NCBI RefSeq assembly: GCF_017409525.1
Contig: NZ_JAFQSO010000004.1
Coordinates: forward strand, 150,112-214,111
Direction of reading: 5' to 3'
Source: Methanobrevibacter sp.
Lineage (GTDB): Archaea; Methanobacteriota; Methanobacteria; Methanobacteriales; Methanobacteriaceae
Length of the DNA: 64,000 nt
Made by a program: the position numbers and the translations under genes. Below, in pieces: positions 44,422 through 52,866 of the stretch (positions within the stretch are counted from its first letter, which is position 1; every line of letters starts with the position of its first letter). The notes under the pieces were generated by a model. The model was not told the DNA's origin. It worked only from the letters and a program-made list of their open reading frames with translations, and ran no database searches.

Positions 44422-45201
44422 ATGAATTTAGAAGGCGTAGAAAAAACAATGCTTTTAACATTATTTGCCAAAGCAAAGCATTCACAGCAAAAAAATCATA
44501 AATTCTATGATTCAAAGGCTATAGAAGTAATTTCAAAAGTTGATTATGATTTCAGCATAGCTGAAAAGGACAAATTCATGCAGCTTGGAACAATCGCAAG
44601 GACAATCGTATTGGATGAAATGGTTGGTGACTATATCAATGCCCATCCTGAATGCACAATTGTGAATATTGCATCTGGAATGGATACACGTTTCAACAGG
44701 CTGGATAACGGCAAAATCAATTGGTATAATGTGGATTTGGAAAACTCAGCAAATTATAGGCTGAAATATATTGAGGATACAGACAGGGTAAAAACACTCG
44801 CCTATTCCGCAATGGATTCAGGTTGGGCTCAAGAAATCCTGATAAGGAATGATGTCCTATTCATTGTTGAGGGACTGACAATGTATCTAAATCAGAAGGA
44901 TGTGGAGGACATCATTAACATAATAGATGAGAATTTTGATAAATGCACAGTCTTCATGGAGATAATGCCTCCAATTTCAGTTGAAAACACTAAAGAGGAA
45001 TCAATAGAGGATACTGACTCCAAATTCATATGGGGCGTTGAAAAAGGTCATGAATTGACAGAATTTAACCATAACTTCAAATGGATTAAGGATGTTAATC
45101 TGTTTGAGGGGGTCAATGTCTATAAGCCACACTATAGGATAGTTACATGGCTTCCAATGTTGAGAAAAAGAATGGATTATATTGCTGTTCTTGAAAAATA
45201 A
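44422..45201 (+). CDS. Class I SAM-dependent methyltransferase (leucine carboxyl methyltransferase family)
   Basis: The 259-residue protein fits the LCM/PPM-type family: an N-terminal segment with KFYDSKAIEVISKVDYDF, the SAM-binding VNIASGMDTRFNRL near residue 82 and NVDLENS acidic strand, a VLFIVEGLTMYLNQKDV post-core strand and the PPISVENTKEE substrate region. Family members methylate carboxyl or hydroxyl groups of varied small molecules or peptides; the substrate is unknown. It has a strong CGGAGGT ribosome-binding site, and a metal-repressor-like dyad sits at its promoter. A broken paralogue lies immediately downstream on the other strand. Confidence 0.85.
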   Translation: MNLEGVEKTMLLTLFAKAKHSQQKNHKFYDSKAIEVISKVDYDFSIAEKDKFMQLGTIARTIVLDEMVGDYINAHPECTIVNIASGMDTRFNRLDNGKINWYNVDLENSANYRLKYIEDTDRVKTLAYSAMDSGWAQEILIRNDVLFIVEGLTMYLNQKDVEDIINIIDENFDKCTVFMEIMPPISVENTKEESIEDTDSKFIWGVEKGHELTEFNHNFKWIKDVNLFEGVNVYKPHYRIVTWLPMLRKRMDYIAVLEK

Positions 45202-45211
45202 ATCATTATTG

Positions 45212-45241
45212 TTAGTAAGTGCTTTAATAAGTACTTGCTAA
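45212..45241. terminator. Bidirectional hairpin between convergent methyltransferase genes
   Basis: TTAGTAAGTGCTT and AAGTACTTGCTAA pair around TAAT with two G-T pairs, centred between the intact methyltransferase gene and the truncated one. Confidence 0.55.
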
Positions 45242-45249
45242 TTAATTAA

Positions 45250-45897
45250 TTAAATTTTTAAATGCAAAATCATAGCATTTTTTCGCCTATCCGCAACTTT
45301 CATTGAAATTTTTGCATACAATCCTACTTTTTTATTTAACATTTTGATTGCATCTTTATAAAATCCCCTACATTCTATCAATTGGCAATCAGCTTTTTTT
45401 GCAAATTCATTGGCATCTTCCAGATAAAAATACATAATTGCTGATGAATTCCCGGTTCGTTTAACATAGAAATTTGTATATTTAATTCCAAATTTGTTGG
45501 TGGCATCAAAGATTAATTCCGCATTTTCAAAGATATTCTTAGTGGCACTGATGAATTTGAGAACATCGTTCTCATGGAAATACTGGAACACTCCAGAAAC
45601 TATCATTAATGTTGGTGAAGTGGTGTCTAATTCTTCACACCACTCAAGTTTGAATAGATCTCCTTTAATGAATTTTTCATTTTCTCCCACTTCAAGGTAT
45701 TTTTCTCTCAGTTCAATCACTTCAGGTAGGTCAACTTCAAAAAACATAGAATTCTTTCTATTAATCCTATAGTATGATGTTTCAAGACCCACTCCCAAAT
45801 TGACAATATTGCATTTATCATGATTATCGATGTAATTCTGTACCATCTGGTCTAAATTGTAGCTTCTAGCAACATTCGCTATCATCGCCCACCGCAT
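45250..45897 (-). pseudogene. N-terminally truncated LCM-family methyltransferase
   Basis: From the ATG at 45897 the frame encodes ~215 residues homologous to the intact neighbour at 44.4 kb: ANVARSYNLDQMVQNYID, the SAM motif NIVNLGVGLETSYY, EVDLPEVIELREKYL, and LMIVSGVFQYFHENDV. The first ~65 residues of the family (the SKAIEVISKVDYDF portion) are missing. The longer frame back to 45984 reads into unrelated sequence (ITSPPVCFKSITVLK) that belongs, in another frame, to an AraC-type gene. It is therefore a deletion product rather than a normal gene; a shortened protein may still be made. Confidence 0.65.
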
Positions 45898-46153
45898 ATG
45901 CGTATCTGCCTTTAGCACAGTGATTGATTTGAAGCAGACGGGAGGAGAGGTTATCTTCGATAAATACATTATCCATATTGTCAATATTGATGTTCATGAA
46001 AGCGATGACGGTTCCATCAAATAGGGAGTAAGTTTCCATTTTTCCATATTCGGCATCTTTTCCCAGTTCAATTGTCTTTTTTGGACCTTCTTCTATAATT
46101 GAAAATTCGGATTTTAAGACTTTATCAAACATTCCATAGAGATTTTCATTCAT
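45866..46153 (-). pseudogene. N-terminal remnant of an AraC-type regulator
   Basis: The frame begins MNENLYGMFDKVLKSEF and reads FDGTVIAFMNINIDNM then LLQINHCAKGRYAYAVGDDS, the cupin-like sensing domain of an AraC-family regulator (compare the EINHCREGR pattern). It stops after 95 residues, where the sequence passes into the methyltransferase coding region in another frame, around 45895-45910. The DNA-binding domain is gone. The start and the dyad-bearing promoter upstream are intact. Confidence 0.6.
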
Positions 46154-46189
46154 ATACTTAATTTATGACAATTTTTTATTAAAGTTAGT

Positions 46190-46231
46190 GGTGAACCTAA
46201 GCATCAGAAGTTTCATACGAATTGTTCGTAT
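46190..46231 (-). promoter_or_regulatory. Dyad-bearing upstream element, copy E
   Basis: ATACGAATTGTTCGTAT (46215-46231) has perfect seven-base arms around three bases. The following minus-strand sequence CTTCTGATGCTTAGGTTCACCACTAA resembles that of the copies at 29.6 and 34.4 kb. It lies ~60-80 bases before the AraC remnant start and just beyond the end of the cstA-type gene. Confidence 0.55.
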
Positions 46232-46246
46232 TTCATGTGATTTTTG

Positions 46247-47632
46247 CTATCTATACTTTTTAATGAAGATTGCCGTGACGATGACCGTTGCAATAACCGA
46301 AATTATGTTTGCAGTCATTGAAGGCAGTCTCAAACCTTCCTTGGCTTGCAGGATATATGCAAATCCAATTAAAGTACACACGACAGCCGGAGCCAATGTA
46401 ATGATGTACGGCTTTTCCTTTTTAATCAGATAGGCGGTTGCAGTAAATAGCACTATTGTAGCCACTATCAATTGGGACCAGGCAAAATATCTCCAAATCA
46501 AACTGAAATCAACAAAGGTTAGGCCAAATGCCACCAGACCCAAAGGCAATCCTATTTTCAGCCTTGTAATTAACTTGTCTTGACCATGATCGAAGTGATC
46601 GGCAATTGTTATTCTTGAGCTTCTGAGTGCTGTGTCTCCTGATGTAATTGGACAGATAACAACTCCAGCAATGGTTAAAATCAAACCGACAGGTCCTATC
46701 AATGTTTTTGCCATTTCATAAACGGCAACTGAAGGGCTTGAACCGTAAATTACTGCAAGCTGTGGCTGGCCATGGAAAAATGCCATTGCAATGGCTGCCC
46801 AACAAAGGGCTGTTATGCCTTCCAATACCATTGCGCCAAAAAACACTGGCCTTGAATCGTTTTCATTTTCTATGCATCTTGCGACAATCGGGGATTGGGA
46901 TGCATGAAAACCGGAAATGGCTCCGCAGGCAATGGTGACGAATAGGTATGGGAAAATAGTTTTATCAGTCAGATACAATCCCTGTGTTGTAAACTCTGGA
47001 ATTGTGTATCCCGGATTTAGAATCAATGCTCCTGTCATCAAAACTGCCATGATTAGGAACAATACACCGAAGATAGGATATATTCTTCCGATAATTTTAT
47101 CAACCGGAAATATTGTTGCAATTAAAAAGTAGGCAAATATTATTATTATCCAAATATGTATATGGACATTAGTCAGGTCGGCAAGTAAATCCGCAGCTCC
47201 TGTTGCAAAAGTGGCCGCAACGAAAATACCAGTCAGCACAATAAGAATCGCAACAACCTCTTTTATTTTGCTTCCCAAATACTTTGAGACGATATTCGGC
47301 ATTGTCAGCCCATCATTTCGAAGGGACATGAATCCTGAGAAGAAATCATGAACTCCACCAATGAAGATTGTGCCCAATGTAATCCATAAAAATGCTGCCG
47401 GACCAAATAATGCACCTTGTATTGCTCCAAAGATTGGCCCCAAACCGGCGATATTTAAAAAATGAACTAAAAAAGCCCTGATTCTAGACATGGGCATATA
47501 GTCAACACCGTCATGCAATCTATATGCTGGAGTTTCTTTGGTCTCATCAACACCCACAGTCCTTTCAACAATCTTTCCATAAACAAAGTACGATGCAATC
47601 AATGCTAAAAGACAAATGATAAAACTATACAT
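46247..47632 (-). CDS. cstA: CstA-family (carbon starvation protein A) transporter
   Basis: This polytopic membrane protein of the CstA family takes up peptides or pyruvate in bacteria. Signatures are YGKIVERTVGVDETKETPAYRL, the DGVDYMP motif, the HFLNIAGLGPIFGAIQGALFGP loop, GGVHDFFSGFMSLRN, the DKIIGRIYPIFG segment and SGFHASQSPIVARC. It is ~461 residues, the short form. A frame start at 47695 would add 21 residues with no family match; the ATG at 47632, directly at the first helix, is preferred, though no clear ribosome-binding site precedes it. Substrate in this methanogen is unknown; peptide or amino acid uptake is plausible. Confidence 0.88.
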   Translation of the reverse strand: MYSFIICLLALIASYFVYGKIVERTVGVDETKETPAYRLHDGVDYMPMSRIRAFLVHFLNIAGLGPIFGAIQGALFGPAAFLWITLGTIFIGGVHDFFSGFMSLRNDGLTMPNIVSKYLGSKIKEVVAILIVLTGIFVAATFATGAADLLADLTNVHIHIWIIIIFAYFLIATIFPVDKIIGRIYPIFGVLFLIMAVLMTGALILNPGYTIPEFTTQGLYLTDKTIFPYLFVTIACGAISGFHASQSPIVARCIENENDSRPVFFGAMVLEGITALCWAAIAMAFFHGQPQLAVIYGSSPSVAVYEMAKTLIGPVGLILTIAGVVICPITSGDTALRSSRITIADHFDHGQDKLITRLKIGLPLGLVAFGLTFVDFSLIWRYFAWSQLIVATIVLFTATAYLIKKEKPYIITLAPAVVCTLIGFAYILQAKEGLRLPSMTANIISVIATVIVTAIFIKKYR

Positions 47633-48006
47633 TGTAACATATTTTTGTATTTCAATTATAAAAAAAATTTTCGCATTGTGGAAATGCACTTGCATTTTGA
47701 CTGATCAGCACAGCTGATTCATGATGGATTGGCAATGATGCGCTTTAGCATGATGTTTCAACGGTTCTTATGGAAGGCCATGATAAGGGCCAATTTCGAA
47801 TTTAAATTTTGGGCGGTAATCATGAAAGATGGTATACGAACTATTTTATATGAATTAAAACGAACAGTTCGTATTTATTTTTAATTTGCATTTTAATTTG
47901 TTTAGTTTTTCACTTATTTTATTGAACAAGATTGCTTTTTTCAATTATAGTTATATTTATAAACCTATAAATTACTAATATACTTATAACTATGGGAGAT
48001 TTTAAA
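47633..48006. promoter_or_regulatory. Divergent region between cstA and msvR with dyad site F
   Basis: ACGAACAGTTCGTAT (47860-47874), with the dyad ACGAAC-A-GTTCGT, and an upstream half-site GTATACGAAC (47832-47841) lie 85-120 bases before the msvR TATA box (TATATTTATA, 47952-47961). The msvR ribosome-binding site is GGGAGAT (47994-48000). Such TTCGT/ACGAA sites are related to the half-sites reported for MsvR binding, so autoregulation is plausible. Bases 47640-47830 show nothing further. Confidence 0.5.
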
Positions 48007-48777
48007 ATGAGCGAACAGAAACCCATCCAAATCTTTTCAAATTCCAATGAGAATGTTGGAGTCAATGTTGTCAAAAGCCCAGTAAAACTTACAATTCTAG
48101 AAATGCTCAGAGATAGAGATATGGAATTCGATGAAATAGTCAGCAATACAGGTAAATCAAAATCCACAGTTTCAGTTCATCTTAAAAGTTTAAGGGAAAG
48201 TGGAATCATATCTTATAAGGTTCATCCTGTCGATAATAGAAAGAAAATATTTTATTTAAACTCAAAATATATAGGGTCTGTTGACGTTTCCGAGCCAAAG
48301 GAAATTGAGGAAACCAAAGCTGATTACCTTGTAAAAAACATCGTGGATGAGGACGCCGAATTTTCCACTTTACTGTTCCATACTCTAAAGGCCATGCTGA
48401 TTCAGGAAGGAATAAATATAGATCCGATTTTGCAGTCCACAGGAAATAGCATTGGCAGGTCCATCTTTGACAAAGTGTATGATGACGATTTGGATGTGTT
48501 CATGGAAAACATCGCCGGTTTTTGGCAAGAGAACGGTTTAGGCAGAATCACTTTTGATGTAGGCCAAATCATTAAGATTACCACATACGATTGCTTTGAA
48601 TGCGGATTGCTTCCAAGAACTGGAAAACCTGCCTGTTATTTGGACACAGGAATCCTAGAAGGATTGTTCACGGAATTTTTCAACCTCCCAGTTAGCGTCA
48701 TTGAAACCCAATGCTATACGATGGGTGATGAAAAATGCGTATTCGAGATTGAACCCCTTGGGATTACAGGTTACTAA
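48007..48777 (+). CDS. msvR: Methanogen-specific V4R-domain redox regulator MsvR
   Basis: The 256-residue regulator has an N-terminal ArsR-type winged helix (SPVKLTILEMLRDRDMEFDE, then STVSVHLKSLRESGIISYKV) and a C-terminal V4R domain (DYLVKNIVDEDAEFSTLLFH to the end). The V4R part holds five cysteines, at about residues 196, 199, 210, 236 and 244 (CFECGLLPRTGKPACYLD; ETQCYTMGDEKCVFEI), which in characterised MsvR act as a redox switch. Known MsvR proteins control their own gene and F420H2-oxidase/rubredoxin operons. The ATG at 47992 is in frame, but the GGGAGAT sequence inside it favours the ATG at 48007. It converges with and overlaps the cbiL stop by four bases. Confidence 0.87.
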   Translation: MSEQKPIQIFSNSNENVGVNVVKSPVKLTILEMLRDRDMEFDEIVSNTGKSKSTVSVHLKSLRESGIISYKVHPVDNRKKIFYLNSKYIGSVDVSEPKEIEETKADYLVKNIVDEDAEFSTLLFHTLKAMLIQEGINIDPILQSTGNSIGRSIFDKVYDDDLDVFMENIAGFWQENGLGRITFDVGQIIKITTYDCFECGLLPRTGKPACYLDTGILEGLFTEFFNLPVSVIETQCYTMGDEKCVFEIEPLGITGY

Positions 48778-49478
48778 TCATCTTCAAATTTAATTATTGT
48801 TGTTGTTAGATAAGGCTTTTCGTTGGAAAATCCTTCTATTATCTTTTCATTTTCACGTGTGCAGTTCTGCACGGAATAAATTTCCTTTTGCCTTTCATCC
48901 TGCTCTATTGTTTTTTCCAGCTCAGAAGTGTTTCTGGAAGCTTTCATAAGCACAATGGAGTCACTGTATTCAAGCACCTGTTCCAGCCTGTCATCTATTT
49001 TAGGAACAATGGACAATATCTGGTTCTGTTCCACCAATGCCTTGTTTCTGGCCGCAGCACAGGCTGTAAAAGAGGTGATTCCCGGCACTGTTTCAATTTC
49101 ATATTCTCCAATCAGCTTCTTCTGGACATATGCGTAAGTGCTGAACACTGATGGGTCTCCGAGTGTAATGAAAGCGACATCCCTTCCGCTGTTTAGGTAT
49201 TGGGCTATCATTTCGGATGCGCTTGTCCAGATTTTTTCAAGTTCCTCTTTATCTTCAATCATTGGAAAAATAGGTGTAACAAGCATTAATCTTTTATAAT
49301 CGTCTCTTTCTTCAAGTATTGGCTTCACGATTGATAATGCAATACTTTCCTTTTCTTTGGATGATTTTGGTGTAAATATAACCGGCACTGATTTTAAAAT
49401 TCTAGCAGCTTTCAATGTAAGCAATTCTGTATCTCCAGGTCCAACACCAATTCCGTATAGTTTTCCTTTTTCTGCCAT
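48774..49478 (-). CDS. cbiL: Cobalt-factor II / precorrin-2 C20-methyltransferase
   Basis: This SAM-dependent methyltransferase of corrinoid synthesis methylates C20 of cobalt-factor II on the way to the B12-type cofactor needed by the methyl-CoM pathway. Its 234 residues show the family features YGIGVGPGDTELLTLKAARIL at the start, AFITLGDPSVFSTY near residue 105, VPGITSFTACAAA near 134 and VLMKASRN near 180. It stands alone on the minus strand, convergent with msvR. A start at the ATG of MAEKGKLYG is the only reasonable one. Confidence 0.93.
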   Translation of the reverse strand: MAEKGKLYGIGVGPGDTELLTLKAARILKSVPVIFTPKSSKEKESIALSIVKPILEERDDYKRLMLVTPIFPMIEDKEELEKIWTSASEMIAQYLNSGRDVAFITLGDPSVFSTYAYVQKKLIGEYEIETVPGITSFTACAAARNKALVEQNQILSIVPKIDDRLEQVLEYSDSIVLMKASRNTSELEKTIEQDERQKEIYSVQNCTRENEKIIEGFSNEKPYLTTTIIKFEDD

Positions 49479-49573
49479 ATAATCACTTTTAATTACAACA
49501 TTTTTATTTATATATTACTTTTCAAATGCTCTTCCTATAATTTATTTATATTATCCTAACTAATATATCTTTA

Positions 49574-51403
49574 ATGTCAAATTCTATTTTTTGCCCAAAT
49601 TGCGGAATGTTGAAAAGTAACTGTACATGTGGAAAGTACGCCAAAAAGGAATCTGAAGGTCCAACCAATCTATTCAGCTTTTCCAAACCTAGGACCTCAT
49701 CCATATTGGACGATGAAATTCCCGAAGTCTATTCAATTGACAATCATAAGCTGGATGAGGGAACTGCCGCATATCTAAAGGAAATTTATCCCGCAATAGA
49801 TGAGGAGATAATTGAAAACTTTCCATTTACAGAGCCTAGATCAGGTCAACTGGATATCATTCAGGATATAAATGACGCTATAAGAAAAGGATACAAGTAC
49901 ATCATCTTGGAGGCGGGCACCGGCACGGGCAAATCTGCAATAGCCACAACACTTGCAAAAATGTATGAATCAGCCTATATCCTGACCATGACCAAGCAGC
50001 TGCAGTCCCAATACTCAGGGGAGTTTGACTTTCCTTTGGTTAAGGGCAGGGGTAACTTTTCATGCTTGAATCAAAACTTGGAAACAACCTGCGACATGGG
50101 GGCATGCAAGACAGCACCAACATCCAAAAACTTTTTCTGTCAATATGGGGTTGCCAAAAATCCGTCTCTCGATGCTGAATTGGCATTTGAGGATTCATTC
50201 GGTGGCGCTGTTTTTTACCAGTCAGCCAACCATTGCCACTATTGGAACCAGAAGGCCAATGCAATCAATTCCCCAATAACTTTGATGAACTATGACTATG
50301 CGATTGTCGAGCTTAATTACGTCAAGCATTTCGCTCCACGTTCCCTTTTGATATTGGACGAAGCCCACAATATAGAGAACAAATTGATGGCCACGATGGA
50401 AGTTACATTATATAATCGCACCCTTGAAAAGGACATTAGCAAGAGAATATCAGAGGAAACATTAAAAGATGGCGAGCTTTCAGATTGGAAGATGGAGGTC
50501 AGTGCGATTCGTGAAAGCTATGAGGATATAGACTTGAAGGATGTTGCAAAAAACAAGGCCGACAGAATCAGGTCCACAATATCCAGATTAAAGACTCTCA
50601 GCAATAACCTGGAAAAGGAGCCTAAAAATTGGGTCATTGACGCCGATGAGACAGGTGTCGTTTTTAAGCCGTTGAGGGTGCACCACTATGCCAAGGATAA
50701 TCTGTTGAAGTATGGGGATGTCGTTATCTTCATGAGCGCTACAATACTTTCCCATAAGATGTTTTCCAAATGGCTGGGCCTCAATCCGAATGAGGTCTAT
50801 CACATTAAGGTGGACAGTCCGTTCTCAAAGGAAAAAAGACCTATCATCCTGAATTTGGCAGGAAAGATGTCAGCAAATCGCATAAAGAATACTGCCCCAA
50901 AAACAATACCAATTCTGCAGGAAATTCTAAAAAGACATGAGGGAGATAAGGGTTTGATTCACACTCACAGCTATAAGTGCCAGCAGTATATTCTCAATAA
51001 TCTCTATAACACCAGGCTGATTTCACATTCATCAAAAAACAGGGAGCAAATCCTGGATTTCTTTGAAAAAGATGAAAATCCTTTAGTTTTAGTTTCACCT
51101 TCAATGAGTGAAGGCGTTGATTTGCCTTATGACAAGTGCAGGTTCCAGATCATCTATAAGATACCTTTCCCTTACCTTGGAGACAAGCAGGTGAACATGA
51201 GAATGAAAAGGGACAAGAAATGGTATGCATACAAGACAGTAATGACTCTCATGCAGGCTTATGGCCGTGGAATGAGGGCAGAGGACGATTCATGTTACAC
51301 ATACATCATCGACAGTGACATCAACATGCTGTTCAAAAGTCCGATGTACAGGTCATTGATTCCCGACTTCTTCAAGGAAGCGGTTGTTAGGGTTAAGAAA
51401 TAA
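49574..51403 (+). CDS. XPD/DinG-type Fe-S DNA helicase
   Basis: This superfamily 2 helicase unwinds DNA 5' to 3'. A zinc-knuckle-like N-terminus (FCPNCGMLKSNCTCG) precedes Walker A LEAGTGTGKSAIA near residue 116, Fe-S cysteines in FSCLNQNLETTCDMGAC and FFCQYGV with NHCHYW, the DEAH box LILDEAHNIENK near 263, motif V/VI VSPSMSEGVDLP and QAYGRGMR, and a ribosomal-type tail. At 609 residues it is full length. A TATA-like TTTATATTA about 28 bases before the ATG and no ribosome-binding site point to a leaderless mRNA. tRNA-Arg lies head-on three bases after its stop. Confidence 0.9.
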   Translation: MSNSIFCPNCGMLKSNCTCGKYAKKESEGPTNLFSFSKPRTSSILDDEIPEVYSIDNHKLDEGTAAYLKEIYPAIDEEIIENFPFTEPRSGQLDIIQDINDAIRKGYKYIILEAGTGTGKSAIATTLAKMYESAYILTMTKQLQSQYSGEFDFPLVKGRGNFSCLNQNLETTCDMGACKTAPTSKNFFCQYGVAKNPSLDAELAFEDSFGGAVFYQSANHCHYWNQKANAINSPITLMNYDYAIVELNYVKHFAPRSLLILDEAHNIENKLMATMEVTLYNRTLEKDISKRISEETLKDGELSDWKMEVSAIRESYEDIDLKDVAKNKADRIRSTISRLKTLSNNLEKEPKNWVIDADETGVVFKPLRVHHYAKDNLLKYGDVVIFMSATILSHKMFSKWLGLNPNEVYHIKVDSPFSKEKRPIILNLAGKMSANRIKNTAPKTIPILQEILKRHEGDKGLIHTHSYKCQQYILNNLYNTRLISHSSKNREQILDFFEKDENPLVLVSPSMSEGVDLPYDKCRFQIIYKIPFPYLGDKQVNMRMKRDKKWYAYKTVMTLMQAYGRGMRAEDDSCYTYIIDSDINMLFKSPMYRSLIPDFFKEAVVRVKK

Positions 51404-51405
51404 AC

Positions 51406-51479
51406 GGACCTGGAGGGATTTGAACCCCCGATCTCAGGATCCGAAGTCCTGCGTCATATCCTGACTAGACTACAGGCCC
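51406..51479 (-). tRNA. tRNA-Arg, anticodon TCG
   Basis: On the minus strand the acceptor GGGCCTG pairs with CAGGTCC (one G-T pair). The anticodon stem CAGGA/TCCTG encloses loop CTTCGGA with anticodon TCG. The T-arm GGGGG-TTCAAAT-CCCTC is intact. No intron, no encoded CCA. Confidence 0.95.
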
Positions 51480-51489
51480 AAAAATAAAT

Positions 51490-52461
51490 CTATTTTTCTT
51501 TTTCGTCGTTTATAGAAATAATTGGAATGTCATCGATATCTTCAACTTCAGCAAAGATGTCGTCGATTGATTCGCCTTCAAGAACTGCCTGGTTATATTC
51601 GAGCTCTTCAATTTCCTCAGAAGTCAAACCCTTTTTCTCTTCGGGTTTTTCACGAGCCGGCGGGATTTTATCAATCTCTTCTTGAGTTGGTGGTGCTGGT
51701 TTCGGTTTTGATGGTTTGAGTTTATTTTTCAAGTCTTTAAAACTGAATTCTCCAATTTTGTAAGATTCCTTGTCGAGAGGAATTTTACTTTTTGGAATGA
51801 CTTTTTCGGTTGGTTCATCTTTTTCGGGTTTTGCATTCTTTTTGTCTTCATCTTCAATTGAATCAATGCTTTTGAACCAACCATCCATTGGATTTCTAAA
51901 TCCTATTATCTTATATAATCCATATGCTAGGAATAACACGCCTAATATTAAAAGGCCAACTGTTATCACGTTTGTTTCGCCTGAAACAACATTGTCTATG
52001 ATTCTTTCACTTCTTGTTGAGAATACATATGCTGAAAGTCCAAGGAATACCGCTCCTAAAACTGCGCTGACAATAGCTAAAAGGGGAGTCTTTCCAACCT
52101 TGGCATTCACCAGATTGTCGAAGCTTTCCGAAAGTTCCCCTGAAAACTCATCGAAAGCGTCTCCTCCCTCATCGTTTCCCTTATCCTCTTCCAGTTCATT
52201 TTCTGAAGGAGCTTTGATTATAAAATCTTCATCGATAGGAGTTTCCTCTAAATTAATTGCATCCCCTCCATCCTCATCGGGATGGTAGATGAATTCATCA
52301 TCGATTTCTAAATCTTCGCTTTTATCCTCGTTGAGATATTCGATTAGCTCTAAATCCTCTTCAATATCGTCAGGAGAACCTTTGTCGTCACCCTCTGTGA
52401 CATTGCTAATCATGTCCTTGAGATTTGAAATCCTATGATCTTTTTCTTCAGAATCTTTCAT
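51490..52461 (-). CDS. Acidic membrane protein with two helices, hypothetical
   Basis: This 323-residue protein has a very acidic N-terminal ~115 residues (EGDDKGSPDDIEEDLELIEY, DFIIKAPSENELEEDKGN), two adjacent transmembrane helices (TPLLAIVSAVLGAVFLGLS and NVITVGLLILGVLFLAYGLY), and a Lys/Pro/Glu-rich C-terminal part (LKNKLKPSKPKPAPPTQEE). Low-complexity cytoplasmic tails on both sides suggest a scaffold or chromosome/division-related role, but no family is recognised. It lies just upstream of a run of minus-strand information-processing genes and immediately follows tRNA-Arg in reverse. Confidence 0.65.
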   Translation of the reverse strand: MKDSEEKDHRISNLKDMISNVTEGDDKGSPDDIEEDLELIEYLNEDKSEDLEIDDEFIYHPDEDGGDAINLEETPIDEDFIIKAPSENELEEDKGNDEGGDAFDEFSGELSESFDNLVNAKVGKTPLLAIVSAVLGAVFLGLSAYVFSTRSERIIDNVVSGETNVITVGLLILGVLFLAYGLYKIIGFRNPMDGWFKSIDSIEDEDKKNAKPEKDEPTEKVIPKSKIPLDKESYKIGEFSFKDLKNKLKPSKPKPAPPTQEEIDKIPPAREKPEEKKGLTSEEIEELEYNQAVLEGESIDDIFAEVEDIDDIPIISINDEKEK

Positions 52462-52473
52462 AAGAAATCCTCT

Positions 52474-52782
52474 TTAGTCGTATGCTCTCCAGGTGTGTTT
52501 GCATTTAGAACAAGTAAAAATTCGGGTTGGCGCCTCATCGGCACTTCGGGTTTGTATCAATTTGTATGTCGCTTTATCGTGTCCGCATTCCGGACAGGTC
52601 TCAGTTACACTAGGACCCACTTCAATGTCTTCTCCAAGCATCTTAACTGTTTCTTCAGCTACTCTTTTAGCAGAAACTTCATATTCATCGTTGTCTGCCA
52701 AATTTTTAGAATATCCGCAGCTACATTCCAGCTTCCCATCTTTTGGAAGCAGCATAGCTCCGCATTCGGGACAAAATTCCAT
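52474..52782 (-). CDS. tfs: Transcription factor S (TFS)
   Basis: TFS is the archaeal homologue of TFIIS/Rpb9 that helps backtracked RNA polymerase cut its transcript. The 102 residues have an N-terminal zinc ribbon (FCPECGAMLLPKDGKLECSCG) and the C-terminal TFIIS ribbon CPECGHDKATYKLIQTRSADEAPTRIF followed by TCSKCKHTWR, including the catalytic RSADE acidic pair. It heads, with the Nudix gene, the minus-strand block of transcription and RNA genes. Confidence 0.95.
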   Translation of the reverse strand: MEFCPECGAMLLPKDGKLECSCGYSKNLADNDEYEVSAKRVAEETVKMLGEDIEVGPSVTETCPECGHDKATYKLIQTRSADEAPTRIFTCSKCKHTWRAYD

Positions 52783-52866
52783 TTAACTCTCCTCTATTAA
52801 TTTTTTTGTTTTAACTCTATATACTCATTAAATTTTTTTTTTAACTTATTTAAATATATGCCCTTT

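Noticed and set aside
51770..52288. 172-residue open frame on the plus strand
   Set aside because: Mirror of the acidic membrane protein gene; serine-rich shadow typical of antisense to acidic proteins.
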